Source: Cacajao melanocephalus
Lineage: Eukaryota > Chordata > Mammalia > Primates > Pitheciidae
Assembly (NCBI GenBank): GCA_963573385.1
Contig: CAUYLG010022112.1
Coordinates: 1-64,000 of the forward strand
DNA: 64,000 nucleotides
Reading direction: 5' to 3'
Positions 40,015-53,335 of this stretch are shown in pieces. Each line of letters starts with the position of its first letter. The first letter of the stretch is position 1. The notes under the pieces were generated by a model. That model searched no databases and had not been told where the DNA came from. It saw only the letters and a program-made list of their open reading frames with translations. Position numbers and translations under genes: made by a program.

Positions 40015-40559
40015 GAAATTAGTTTTCATAAGACTTCAATAATGGTGGTGTGTCTTTGAAATTAAAATCTGATTTGAAAAAAAATGCATGCTGTAGAGAC
40101 TATATAAGGAAAAATATTGGCTGTTACTCAATGTATATACGCATGATTCAGATTTTAGCAAAACGACATCTAGCACAAAAAGATCATCCAAAAATGTTTT
40201 GAGTGTGATATGGAGAATTTTACTCCCTTAGCAGAAACCATAGCAGAATTTTGTACAGAACATTTATTTATACATTAAACTGAATGTTAATATCAAACAT
40301 CACTCTATATCATTTATAGAAGGAAATACAAAACCAAGTGATTAAAGTTATAGAAGATGGGATAAGTAAAATAATTTTGGAGAGGTAAGAAATGCTAAAT
40401 ATTACTTAGTCATTTTAGATAAAACCCCTGATGTAAGTAAGCCATATAATTTAGATAATTATGTCTGGATCTGTAGATTCACAAAATGCAAAAATTTCTA
40501 AACTTGAACATTTGGAGAATTTTGCTCAGTAGCTTATAGGGCTAGTAATATGATGCTGT
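40015..40559. other. Unique AT-rich sequence
   Basis: About 0.55 kb with no recognised repeat or gene. Confidence 0.45.
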
Positions 40560-41025
40560 GATACTCTTATAATTGCTTCAAGTTTGGTGATTCACTAGAA
40601 TGACTTACGGGCTCAATAGCAGGTTATACTTACGGAGAAGATATATCACAGCAATGAATACAGCGCAAAACAACAGGAAAAATATATGTGCTGGTGAAAT
40701 ATAGATAGGCTAGAAAGGGCTTCTGAATCCTTTCTCATAGGAGGCTACAGAGAATGTACTTTTTCCCTTGTAATGAGCTTCAGTGCCATGTGTGGAGTAT
40801 ATATGACCCGGAAAACCATTCAGATCTCAGGATTGAAGGCTTTTATGGGGTGTTGACGCTATAGGAATATCTTGCAATTCAACCAGCCATTGTAACTGAG
40901 ACTCAGAACCTCAGCAATAAGAACAAGGGCACCTTATCTATCGTGATGTTTGTGCAAAACAATCTGAGAAGCTGGTATAGCATGGTCCACTGCTTTAGGT
41001 GTAAACAACAAAATCATCAATCACT
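40560..41025 (-). mobile_element. Possible ERV LTR remnant (antisense)
   Basis: GTGATTCACTAGAATGACTTACG, TATATCACAGCAATGAATACAG and GGCTTTTATGGGGTGTTG resemble the reverse of an ERV1 LTR R/U5 region. Divergence prevents a firm boundary. Confidence 0.4.
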
Positions 41026-41127
41026 AACATAAAGAACATTCTACGGGCCACATTCCCAGGGGTTGGCCAAAGGTCACTCTTGGTTCCAGATTCCCTTGAA
41101 GGTATGCAAAGAGTAAGCAATCAGGTC

Positions 41128-41132
41128 TGTGA

Positions 41133-41170
<38 letters not shown>
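41128..41170. repeat. (TC)n microsatellite
   Basis: About 18 TC units in GTCTCTCTCTCTC...CCCTCC at the edge of a Tigger-type MITE. Likely length-polymorphic. Confidence 0.96.
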
Positions 41171-41172
<2 letters not shown>

Positions 41173-41414
41173 CTCCCTCTGAATCTGTGGGTTCCGCATC
41201 CATGGATTCAGTCAACTTAGGATCAGAAATTTTTTTTGATTGTGTCTGTACTGAATATATACAGACTTCTTGTCATTATTTCCTAACAATTCAGTATAAG
41301 AGATGATTTAAAGTACACAGGAAGATATGCACAGATTATATACAAATTTTCTATCAGGGATTTAAGCATCTGTGGATTTGGTATCCACAGGAGGTCCTGA
41401 AACCAATCCCCCAT
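41171..41414. mobile_element. Tigger-type MITE (MER44/MER8-like), one end truncated
   Basis: GTGGGTTCCGCATCCATGG at the left, and TATCCACAGGAGGTCCTGAA with CCAATCCCCCATGG at the right, are the inverted terminal regions of a non-autonomous Tigger-group element. GTACTGAATATATACAGAC is internal. An Alu cuts off its right tip. Confidence 0.75.
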
Positions 41415-41650
41415 GGGGTTCAAGACCAGCCTGGCCAAGATGGTGAAACCCTTCTCTACTAAAAATACAACAATTAGCCAGGCATGGTGGTGGGAACTTG
41501 TAATCCCAGCTTCTTGGGAGGCTGAGGCAGAGAATTGCTTGAACCCGGGAGGCAGAAGTTGCAGTAAGCCCAGATCACTCCACTGCACTCCAGCCTAGGC
41601 AACAGAGTGAGACTCCATCTCAGAAAACAAAACAAAACAAAACAAAAACA
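41415..41650 (+). mobile_element. Alu, 5' truncated (sense)
   Basis: Starts mid-left-arm at GGTTCAAGACCAGCCTGGCC and ends in a (CAAAA)n tail. No target duplication seen, so truncation may be secondary. Confidence 0.93.
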
Positions 41651-42829
<1,179 letters not shown>

Positions 42830-43740
42830 TATGTTAAAAAATTTATTGGCATATAATAGCTGTACAGATTTTGGGGGCATATGTGATGTTTTGCTACCTG
42901 TGTACAATGTGCAATGATCAAATCAGGGTCATCAGGATGGCTGTCACGTCAATCATTTACATTTTCTTTGTGTTGGGAACATAACAATTCTTCTTTGGAG
43001 CTATTTTGAAATATAAAATAGATTACTGTTAACTATAATTTCCCTACTATACTATCAATTACCAGACTTACTCCATCTAAATATATTTTGGTACCTCTTA
43101 ATCAAGTTCTCTTCATACCTCCCTCCCCCTTTCCTTCCCAGCCTCTGGTAACCACCACTTGACTCTCTCTCTCCATGAGATCCAGGTTTTAGCTCCCACA
43201 TATTAATGAGGAGATGCAATATTTATATTTCTGTGCCTGGCTTATATCACTTAATATAATGGCCTCCAGTTCTATTCATGTCATTGCAAATGACAGGATT
43301 TCATTCTTTTTTATGGCCGAATAATACTCCACTGTATACACATACCTATCTTTATCCATTCATCTGTTGATGGACACTTGGGTTAATTCTTGGCTATTGT
43401 GAGTAGTGCTGCAATAAATATGCAAGTGCAGATTTCTCTTTGATGTATTGATTTCCTTTCTTTTGGATATATATTCAGCAGTGGAATTGATGGATCATAT
43501 GGTAGTTATAGTTTTAGCTCTTTGAGGAAACTCCATATTGTTTCCCATAATGGCTGTACTACTTTACATCCCCACCAACAGCCTACAAGTGTTTATTCCT
43601 GCATTTTGCCCATTTTAATAGGATTGTTATTATTATTTTGCTATTGGGTTGTTTGCATTCCTTATATATTCCAGTTATTAAGTTCTTGTCAGATGGATAG
43701 TTTGCAAATATTTTCTTACTTAAACTTGGACAGTGTGATA
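42830..43740 (-). mobile_element. L1 (L1PB/L1MA-like) 3' fragment (antisense)
   Basis: ATTGGCATATAATAGCTGTAC, AATGATCAAATCAGGGTCATC, GGCCGAATAATACTCCACTG and GCAGTGGAATTGATGGATC follow the reverse of an L1 3' UTR and ORF2 end. A short internal deletion occurs at CAAGTGTTTATTCCTGC. It is 5' truncated after about 0.9 kb and non-coding. Confidence 0.9.
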
Positions 43741-44609
43741 TATGAACGAAGTGTGAAGGCCCTAGGATAGGTTGACATTTGAGGTGTATTTTCCCTGATC
43801 AAGAATACATGCTCCAGAAGTAGTTAGCATTTGAAACACTCTGATCAGGCAACCTCACTGCAGAGCCTTCTCCTATAGGCTTCAGTGGTTTCTATCTGTA
43901 ATATAAGGATTGTTCAGCAGCATAAGAGCTGTTGGATTTCATTTTTTTATTGTTGAAATGAATGGTGTTCAAGTTATGTGATTTGCTAAGAAATACTACG
44001 CAGGAATGGTTGCCTTCGCATGAGCCAGGATACCAGAATCTGCTGAGTGCAGCCTTCCATACCTTTCAAATTTCTTGTTCTAGGGCTCCAAAGAAAACCC
44101 GATCCTGCTACTTTAAAATCTCACTAGGTTAGTTAAAATATTATCACATTCAATGAACTTTTTATGCAAGGCAGTCACAGAGCTTGTAAAAACAGATTAT
44201 GTAGCTGTTATTGTGCCAGCTTGCTAAAAGCTGTTTGTTTGAGGCATAATTCAACCTGAAACTTGCTTTCATCATAACATATATCTGATAGTAAGATTGT
44301 GTGGGAACACCTCTCACTCTACCACATTCAGTCACTAGAGCCTACTGATGTGTCCTGGAAATTATCTGTTAAATTATCTGTCGGATTAGCTTAAGCTGGT
44401 TTAAATCCAGGGAAAGGGCTTGTTTTGGAAATGTATCTACACAATGTCTGAGAAAATCTATGCCACTTATTTGTATTGATGAGAGCGCTTTCTTTTTCCT
44501 TTCATTTCTAAGTAGTTTTAAATAGGAACTTTAACTTATGAAAATGAATGTATAACCAGGGTCACCAGGCAATTGAAAAAAACACATTCAATTCTGTAAT
44601 TCTTTTGGC
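43741..44609. other. Unique sequence, candidate conserved non-coding DNA
   Basis: About 0.87 kb free of recognisable repeats. It includes GCTGTTTGTTTGAGG (forkhead-like TGTTTGTTT) near 44230 and a doubled AAATTATCTGT at 44359. Nothing suggests a gene. Confidence 0.4.
44359..44382. repeat. 12-bp direct repeat with two GATA-type sites
   Basis: AAATTATCTGTT at 44359-44370 is followed immediately by AAATTATCTGTC. Each contains TTATCT, the complement of AGATAA, giving two GATA-factor-like motifs 12 bp apart. Confidence 0.85.
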
Positions 44610-44705
44610 ATTACTATGAGGATTAAGTCAGGTAATACGTGTTGAATGCTTAGTATTTATCACTTGGCGAGTATTCTATAAGTGATAATTATTACTTTAA
44701 TTAAA
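44610..44705 (+). mobile_element. MIR fragment (sense)
   Basis: CTATGAGGATTAAGTCAGGT, ATGCTTAGTATTTATCACTTGG and GTGATAATTATTACTTTAAT follow a MIR 3' half. Confidence 0.7.
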
Positions 44706-44779
44706 TGTAAAATCTGAGAAAAAGTCAATAGAGCCCCTAAAGTTTCATTTGTTCAATAATTCTCATACAAACTCAATAA

Positions 44780-45850
44780 ATTTAAGAAAATTCCTCCTAT
44801 CTGGTAGGCGCTGGGAGTATAGTTGTGAAGAATTGGAAAAAACCTGCCTTGAGGAAGTGTACACCTTAGGGTAGAGGCATAACACCAACAAATAAATATA
44901 TAATATAATGGAGTGATTGGTGCTCCAAATTAACATAAAGCTGAGCTGGTTCAGGGATGGAGAGTAATGAGATGGAGTGAGGAAGGGGATGGCTGCCTTT
45001 GTTAGCATGTTTAGGGGAGCCCTGGATGTGGAAGTCACATTTAAGCAGAGGTTCTGATATCATGTGGAATCAAGTCATTGCAACAACTGGGAGGAATACT
45101 CTAGTGGGTAAAACAGCAAGTGCGAAGACTCTAAAGTGGGAAAGTTCAGGCAGAGTTAGAAGTCTAGTGAGGCTGGGCACAGCGTGGAAGAAGGCCAAAG
45201 GAAATAAGGTCATTCCTGCCCAGTTTCTGTGTGGCCTGAAGGCTGTGCTAGGACTTTGGATGGAATCTGAAATATGAGTTGGAGACATTGAGGAGTTAGA
45301 AGAGAGAAGGCTTATGATCTGGTTTACACTTTTAAAAGCTGAGTTAGAAGACATTTCACTAGTCCAGGGAAAGAAGATGGCAGCTTGGCCTAGGGTATTA
45401 GCGGTGTTGGAGATGAAAATGATCAGGCTACGGATGTATTTTGAAGGCAGAGCTGATGAGTTGTCTATGGACTGAACTTGAGATGTGAGACAAAAAGAGA
45501 AGCTGGCCAGGCGCGGTGGCTCACATCTGTAATCCCAGCACTTTGGAAGGCTGAGGCAGGTATATCATGAGGTCAGGAGATCAAGACCACCCTGACCAAC
45601 GTGGTAAAACCCCGTCTCCACTCAAAATATAAAAATTAGCTGGGCATGGTGGCGTGCACCTGTAGTCCCAGCTACTTGGGAGGCTGAGGCAAGAGAATCG
45701 CTTGAATCCAGGAGGCATTGCAGTGAGCCAAGATCGTGCCACTGCACTCCAGCCTGGGCAACAGAGAGAGGCTCCAGGTCAAAATAAATAAATAAATAAA
45801 TAAAAGGAAGCTAAAGATGGCTCCAACCTGAGCAATGCGATGAAAGGCTA
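44780..45850 (-). mobile_element. L2-type LINE relic (antisense), with Alu insertion
   Basis: AGGCGCTGGGAGTATAGTTG, GAGGAAGTGTACACCTTAGG, ATAAATATATAATATAATGG, CTGGATGTGGAAGTCACATT and AAACAGCAAGTGCGAAGAC are in the order of an antisense L2 3' region. ATTTTGAAGGCAGAGCTGATG and AAGATGGCTCCAACCTGAGC continue the element on either side of the Alu. The right part may belong to another old family. Confidence 0.55.
45505..45806 (+). mobile_element. Alu (sense)
   Basis: GGCCAGGCGCGGTGGCTCAC start and an (AAAT)n tail. The flanks AAAGAGAAGCT and AAAGGAAGCT form the duplication. CTTGAATCCAGGAGGCATTG shows a small deletion. Confidence 0.96.
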
Positions 45851-46827
<977 letters not shown>

Positions 46828-46843
46828 TATATGCTGCATTTTT

Positions 46844-47159
46844 AAAAGCATTATCTATTTTTTATTTGCTTATAGACATGTTTCAAATCTTGTCACCAAA
46901 ATAAGTTGGATTTGAAGAAAAATGTGAACATTCAAGATAGAAATACTGCTTTAAAAAAGAGCTATAACTTGAAATGACCCTCAATTAAACATATTTTAAG
47001 ATATTAAATAATTTCAAGAGGTAAGAATTAAAACTTTAGAAATTTCAGATTTTCCATTATGTTCTGCTATTGTAAGGGTATGAAAACAAACAATATCTTA
47101 GAAATCAGAAGTGTTCCTACAAGATAACCAATAAGTTTTCTTTCATGTCTACCTTAGGA
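46844..47159. other. Unique AT-rich sequence
   Basis: No recognised repeat or gene. Confidence 0.4.
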
Positions 47160-47345
47160 AGAGATATTAATAATAATAACAACTAATATTCACTAAGCAC
47201 ATATTGTGTGCCAAGCACTGTTCTGAGTACGGCTATGTTATGGATGAGAAAGTGAAGGTACACAGAGCTTATATAACTTACCAAGGTCACACAGGTAGGA
47301 AATAGCACTGCCATGCATCTCAGTGCTCTTAGTCTCTACAGCAAA
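47160..47345 (-). mobile_element. MIR (antisense)
   Basis: CACTAAGCACATATTGTGTG, CCAAGCACTGTTCTGAG, GATGAGAAAGTGAAGGTAC and CCAAGGTCACACAGGTAGG follow an antisense MIR closely. Confidence 0.88.
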
Positions 47346-47777
47346 TTGTGAAATTCTTTCAGGAAGCCAATTTGAATAACATTCATAAAACAAACTAAAG
47401 CAAAAGCGAAAACAAAGCCTCCACTAGCCATCCATCATTTCATTTCATAAGCTATTACAGCAACTTCACCGGTAGATGGCAATGTTGGCTTGGAAAGGTC
47501 TGGTGAGCCCACTGCAGATATTCTAGTGCTAGAATTTGCTGGCACTGGAGAAACAAGGAGCTGCTTCAGGCTTTTTGAAAGAGGATTTTTGCTTTTGTTT
47601 ACATAATGATGCTGTTGGTTTATCATTTTATTATTTCTCTCTAACCTTCAAGCATTATTGTTAAACTTGTAGCAAAGGAAAATTCTAGAAACCGTAAAAT
47701 CACAAGATTTCTGAAACAGCTCTTTGATTCGACTCATTTTATCAGAGACAATGTCTGCATGAAAACAGACTAAGTTT
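47346..47777. other. Unique sequence with a CTCF-like motif
   Basis: No recognised repeat or gene. Around 47468, ACCGGTAGATGGCAATG resembles the CCACTAGATGGCA form of the CTCF core, at low confidence. Confidence 0.35.
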
Positions 47778-47792
47778 ACTTACTTGCCTTTC

Positions 47793-48096
47793 TTTTTTCT
47801 TTTTTGAGATGGAGTCTTGCTCTGTCGCCCAGACTGGAGTGCCGTGGTACGTGGTGCGATCTAAGCTCACTGCAACCTCCACCTCCTGGGTTTAAGTGAT
47901 TCTTCTGCCTCAGCCTCTCAAGTAGCTGGGATGACAGGCGTCCGCCGTTACACCTGGCTAAGTTTTCACATCTTTGGTAGAGATGGGGTTTCACCATGTT
48001 GGCCAGGCTGGTCCCGAACTCCTGACCTGAAGTGATCCGCCCACCTCGGCCTCCCAAAGTGCTGGGATTACAGGCGTGAGCCACCGTGCCTATCTT
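47793..48096 (-). mobile_element. Alu (antisense)
   Basis: GAGATGGAGTCTTGCTCTGTC start and an end at GAGCCACCGTGCCTAT. Target duplication CTTACTTGCCTTTC at 47779 and 48097. A GTGGTACGTGGTGCG duplication is internal. Confidence 0.96.
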
Positions 48097-48110
48097 CTTA
48101 CTTGCCTTTC

Positions 48111-48784
48111 AAAAACGTAAAACAACATTTTAAATTGTAGTTACTTAAAAAGAGAAGCAAAACACGTTTTCCCCAGGACTGAAGTACTATAAGATCCAAA
48201 GATTAAAAAGCTAAGAGATAATTAAAATGTTAAGTTCTAATACCATAAACTAAGATAAATAAGATCATTTAATAGAAAAAAACCCCTTAAATCATTTGTC
48301 TTATGTAACATAAATGTTTGTATTTACTTGCCTGATTTTCTCAAGGCATTTGATTTTCTCACTCACTCTATGCTTTTCATAGTAGTAGCTAAGATCATTT
48401 TTGTAATGAACAAATGTCAGCAATGCCATAAATGCTGAATATTTCAGGGAGTCACTATATTAAAATGAAAGGAAACTTCTCTAAGCAGCTTTGTTGGGGC
48501 TCAAGTACTAATTTATATGGAATTACCTGCTATTAATGCCTGTCACAATTTTTTAAATTATGAACAAGTTTAGACAGGGAATATGTCCTTCAACTTAGTT
48601 AATCTCTTATATAAACTGATTATACTCATTTGAGATTAATCATTCTGGGATTTTCATTACCTATGTTGGTGTCACAAAATGATAAACTTGTACTGAGACT
48701 TATTAGCTCCAAATACAAATAATAGGAACCAGTGGACAATTTTCCAAAGTGGATGGCAGAAAGTTTGGCTCTGTGTAACTTAAT
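48111..48784. other. Unique AT-rich sequence
   Basis: About 0.67 kb with no recognised repeat or gene. Confidence 0.45.
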
Positions 48785-48910
48785 TTGTTCATTTACTCAT
48801 TCATTCCTTATTTTTTTCAATAAATGCATACCAAGCATCCAGATACTATGGCTATAGGGTTGACAAAAACTGTTAAAGTCCTACCATCAAGGAACTTACA
48901 TTCCAAGAGG
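48785..48910 (-). mobile_element. L2 3'-end fragment (antisense)
   Basis: CATTCATTCCTTATTTTTTTC, ATGGCTATAGGGTTGACAAA and CATCAAGGAACTTACATTCC follow the antisense L2 3' end. Confidence 0.7.
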
Positions 48911-49030
48911 CTTATCATAAAAGCTCATGCTTAAATTGATTGTAAGACATACTTACTGTTATAGTGACATTATATTGACTACTGTAAGCCACACTCTTAT
49001 TTAATCTTCATAATAAATGCATGAGTTTGG

Positions 49031-49322
49031 GGCCGGGCGTGGTGGCTCACACCTGCAATCCCAGCACTTTGGGAGGCCAAGGCCGGCGGATCATTTGAGG
49101 CAAGGTGTTAGAGACCATCCTGGGCAACATGGCAAAATCCTGTCTCTACTAAAAAATACAAAAATTACCCAGGCATGGTGGCACATGCCTGTAGTGCCAG
49201 CTACTCAGGAGGCTGAGGCAGATGAATCACTTGAACCCAGGAAGTGGAGGTTGCAGTGAGCCAAGATTGTACCACTGCACTCCGGCCTGAGTGACAGAGC
49301 AAGACTGCATCTGAAAAAAAAA
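49031..49322 (+). mobile_element. Alu (sense)
   Basis: GGCCGGGCGTGGTGGCTCAC start and an A9 tail. The flanks GCATGAGTTTGG (49019) and GCATATGAGTTTGG (49325) are the target duplication. Confidence 0.96.
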
Positions 49323-49489
49323 TTGCATATGAGTTTGGTTCTGATTTACATCAAATGAATAAATATCAAGTAACTTGGTATCTTAACAGCATGATAGTTT
49401 TGCCTTGGAAATGGATGTAAAATTTATTTCTTGGTTGCCAAAAAATGCCATTTAGATAATAAGGGATTGTCTATGGTTTAGAGCAAACT

Positions 49490-49625
49490 GGTTTGATCTA
49501 TCAAATAATTTTACTGAACAATTACTATGTGCCTAGTACTCTGCTATAAATTAAGAAATGGAAAATTATTCCCTTCCCACAAGCAGCATATATTCTAGTC
49601 ACACAGCTGTATTCATTTTTATTCC
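49490..49625 (-). mobile_element. L2 fragment (antisense)
   Basis: TTACTGAACAATTACTATGTGC, CTAGTACTCTGCTATAAATT and ATATTCTAGTCACACAG are typical of an antisense L2 3' end. Confidence 0.65.
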
Positions 49626-49703
49626 ATAATTTAAGATGGCACCTTGTGAGGAGCCTCTGAACCATCCTCTTCCTACTTCTTATTAAAATTCTTAGGAAAA
49701 GAG

Positions 49704-49820
49704 GATCCAAGAGAGTCAGTTACACAGAAGACTGACAAGTGGCAGGCATGGGTGCAATGGTGCATGGCCTCAGGGTTTCAATCGGACACCTCCTACTGAA
49801 AAATAAAATAAAATAAAAAT
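49704..49820 (+). mobile_element. 117-bp retroposed sequence of unknown origin
   Basis: Flanked by AAAATTCTTAGGAAAAGAG (49685-49703) and AAAATTCTAAGGAAAAGAG (49821-49839), 18 of 19 bases identical. It ends in an (AAAAT)n-like tail. The body, about 95 bp, starts GATCCAAGAGAGTCAGTTAC and includes GGTGCAATGGTGCATGGCC. These are the marks of L1-driven retroposition of a short RNA. I recognise no Alu, 7SL, Y RNA, tRNA or snRNA in it. It could be a 5'-truncated mRNA end or a small-RNA copy. Confidence 0.75.
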
Positions 49821-49839
49821 AAAATTCTAAGGAAAAGAG

Positions 49840-50507
49840 AAATTTACAAAAACTTGCAGCACTGAAAATCAAGACTGGTAATATTCTAGACCCTAAGAGA
49901 GATGTTTCTTAACTGTCAGGGATGGCCCGGGTTGAAATGCCCAGCCTGTGCTGTGACACAGGAAACTGAACAACCTTAATACCTCCCAAGCCATCTGCCC
50001 CTGTTCCAGAAATGCAAGGACTGGACTGGAAGGAAAAATGAAAACAAAAAACTCAGGCATCTCTTCCTCCCTGCTGTGACTGCAACTCCCAGAAGACAAT
50101 TGAACTAGAAGAGAATGCATTGAATCTTGGGCTATGTAATCTTATAAGTAAAGTACTCTAGGCAGAAAGTGCCAGCTCTGGAAGGAATTGCTTTTCATAT
50201 TCTCCTTGTGCTCAGTGTTGGAGAAATAGTAGAAGTAGAATACAATCCCATTGGTTCCACAGAACCAATTGCTAGATGAAAGCAATTGGTTTGGGCTAGG
50301 AGATGAAAGGATTTGGGCTGGGAGCTGAGTTTACTAACCTATTAAACAGTTTTAGATCAGGAGAACGTTTAACCCACATCCAATTGCCAGACAGTAAAAC
50401 CAAAAGCATCATTCATCCTCTGCAAATTCTAGGTCTGTTAGGTAACCCCTCATGGGACTATGAATGGGCAAACAAACAAATAAGAAAACATGATGTATCC
50501 ATCAGCA
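49840..50507. other. Unique sequence with overlapping inverted repeats
   Basis: No recognised repeat or gene. It contains GACTGCAACTCCCAGAAGAC at 50078 (weak ZNF143/STAF-like) and the inverted repeats at 50250-50290 described in the findings. Confidence 0.4.
50250..50290. repeat. Two overlapping inverted repeats with CCAAT motifs
   Basis: ATTGGTTC (50250-50257) pairs with GAACCAAT (50262-50269). ACCAATTGCT (50264-50273) pairs with AGCAATTGGT (50281-50290). The middle arm is shared, so two alternative hairpins are possible. Confidence 0.9.
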
Positions 50508-50650
50508 ACTGATGCATAGCAACTAACCACAAAATCTTAGCAACATACAGCAACAAATATTTATTCTCTAAATATTTGAGTCAGGTAAGGATTGGTTGAT
50601 CTAGGCTGGCTCAGTTGAGTATATTCCTCCATAGAGGTGAATACTTTTTG
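50508..50650 (+). repeat. Unclassified ancient repeat (copy 3, partial)
   Basis: AACCACAAAATCTTAGCAACA, AACAAATATTTATTCTC and GGCTGGCTCAGTTGAG resemble the start of copies at 35050 and 37870. Confidence 0.4.
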
Positions 50651-51288
50651 ACAGTCATCTGTGCTACTATACATAAACAAAAACCATGGGAGATTTTGAA
50701 AATGCATTACAGAATCAGAGAAGAGATTCATGATATTGAATCTCCCCTACCAAAAGCAGGCAAACAAAATCCTCTTTAAAAAAGTCTAAACATGATTATA
50801 GAACCCAGAAGAAAAATTGAGAGGTTAAAAAACTCTTTGAAAATTTCAAGAGGATTCCTTTGAATGCTTCTTTTGAAGGCTTCCTATGGAGCCTTTTCAT
50901 AATGAAGAGAAGATACTAGAGAACAGACATCTATGACATAAAGTTAAGAGTTCCGTGAGAAAAACTCAAGCAGTTGAAACAACCAAAAATTATACACATT
51001 ATTGAGGAAAAAAGTTACCTAAGTTGTGTCAATGCCCTCTAGCCAGAGGCTACTAGGACCACACTGGTAACAAAACAAGGGCGGTTTCATTGACTTTTTG
51101 TAGCAAAGGAGAAGTGAAATACCACATCATGCTGTGTATGGGGAACAGTGGGGCATGTCGGTAAGAGGGTGAGAGAAGGACTTACACGATTTGGGCTGTG
51201 TTAGGTGATTTTGGGGAGAGTTCAAACAAGTAAGGCTTTTCTTTGGATTTGATGCTGATAGAAGCAAGGCTTATCTCATAATTGGGTA
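50651..51288. other. Unique sequence
   Basis: About 0.64 kb with no recognised repeat or gene. Confidence 0.45.
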
Positions 51289-51729
51289 TGCATTAGTTTC
51301 TCACAGCTGCTGTAACAAAGTATGACAAACGGAGGAGTTTCAACAACAGAGACTGATTCTCTTAGCGTTCTGGAGGCTGGAAGCCTGAGATCAAGATGCG
51401 AGCAAGGCCATGCCCTCTGAACATGCTAGGGAAATATCTGTCCCAAGCCTCTCTCCCAGCTTCTGATAGTTCCTTGGCTCATGTAGCATAACTCAGCCTT
51501 CACATGATGTTCTTTCTGTCCGCGTGTGTCTGTGTCCAAATTTCTCCTCCCTATAAGGACCCTAGCCATACCGATTTAGGGACCCATCCTATAGCACAAC
51601 CCCATCTCAACCTATTTCCAGTGCAATGACCCTATTTTGAAACAAGGTCACATTCTATGAGACTGAAGGTTAGGACTTCAACATATAAATTTGGGGATGA
51701 GGGAAAGGGACAGAATTCAATGTATAACA
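51289..51729 (-). mobile_element. MLT1-type MaLR LTR (antisense)
   Basis: TGCATTAGTTTCTCACAGC start, GCGTTCTGGAGGCTGGAAG, GTGTCTGTGTCCAAATTTC, AGGTCACATTCTATGAGACT, and an end at ATTCAATGTATAACA. Same family as the LTRs at 21769 and 28652, in reverse. About 440 bp, a solo LTR. Confidence 0.87.
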
Positions 51730-53335
51730 AGTATCCTCGTGACCTTATCAAGAAAGAGAGAATAGAATGATGTCAAAGCTGTAATTGGTGGAGAAGCAGT
51801 CACTTACATTAGGGAGATATTCTGTCACTTTCAGGCTAGGGAGAGATTTGGTCATTTGAATGGTTTGGAGAACATTCACAGTTTTGTCTGTGTTCAGGCA
51901 TGAGTATAGCAGAGTGGCCTTGTTTTTGCCCTGATCCATCTTGGTCACAGAATGACATCCATGTCTGGTGTTGATGTTCTGTGAAATTGTTTTTGTTCAA
52001 CAGAAAAGGACAAAACTTAGCTGTGAGTACAATCCATGAGTGCTTGCAAAGCCAAGACCTAATTGATGGGACAGGGCCAGCTCTCAGTGTTGCTTTGTAC
52101 ATTCTAAGTCACCTACTTTGATCCAGGGCAGATGAAGTCTGAATCACAGGACGTGAATCTGTGGTTTCCAGATCTTCACCACACCTGAAATTTTGCTGAT
52201 TAGGAGGCTTTCCAGAGAACATAGTCTATATCTCTGTACTTGAACTATTTAAGGCTCCAAATTTCACCCTTTTATAACTCTCTTTTCTGTTTCCTCTTAT
52301 CTGAGTAATTGAAAAAAATAAAAATAAAACATAACTCTCCTTTGAGCAGTGTGAAATTCTTTTTCCTTTCTCCAAAACAAATATCAACCTTACCCCAGTT
52401 TCAGAATCATCAATAGAAAGACAAACTAGAAAACATATTTCCAAAATATATGAGGTGGTCAATCCCTATGTTTCATAGAGAGAAAGCCAGATGCCATTCC
52501 ATGAAGAGTCAAGGGCAGGGAGCTGCCCTTGGCTGTGCTTAGATGGATATATGGGGCTGCGGAAAGCTGGTTTCATTAAAGAAGTTCTGAATTACAGTGA
52601 CAGCGAGGACTGTTTCTTTCTAGTGTTTCAGCAAGGGGGAAGGGATAGATTCTGAGTTTGGTCATTGCTGAGAAACTTTTAAATCAAAGCTGTGTATGCT
52701 CCAGATTTATCAATAGCCAAAGGATATATAAATCTATTCTAAATCAGGGTTGAGGGAATGAATTTTCTTTTATTACCAGGTGCTGAATCAGCTGCCTTAT
52801 CACATTTCAGCTATAGATTGGATGGAAATATTTCTGAAAAAGCCGTCTAGTTTGATCAAGATATTTAAAAACATGGAACATATTATGAACAATCGCAATG
52901 TTTAGGATTAAAGGAAACTTATAATCATGACATTGTTTCTAGAATAAATTTTATTGCTTTGTAGATGTGTATCTCGTATTCTCTTAAAATATGTAACTAG
53001 TGTGGATTTCACTAAGCCCTAATACTCAGTCCCCGGGCCCCTTCACTTACATTGCAGTCCTTTCACATTACTGCTAAGAACCTGGCACCATTTTAGTAAG
53101 ATGGAAAATGATGGCTTGTCTATCTGTTTAATCCCACCCTTCCTCCACTCCGCCTGCCCCAGGCCTCTAAGGAAGTTCTGTAAAAGGGCTTAGGGAAACC
53201 AAACTGCTTTTTAATCCTCTAATGGGTATTAAAATACTTCTGTGCTTAATGAGTTTAAATTCCAAAAAACAAAATAAGGTTCTACAAGTCTTAATTTTAG
53301 CCACCTCCTTCCCTTCTGGGCAAACCTTTAACTTC
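51730..53335. other. Long unique sequence
   Basis: About 1.6 kb, the longest repeat-free run so far. No exon-like frame with known motifs. Short A-rich and T-rich runs only. Possibly intronic or intergenic unique DNA. Confidence 0.45.

Noticed and set aside
49704..49820. tRNA- or Y-RNA-derived SINE
   Set aside because: GGTTTCAATC is only loosely B-box-like, no T-arm pairs, and the Y RNA ends are absent, so no family name was given.
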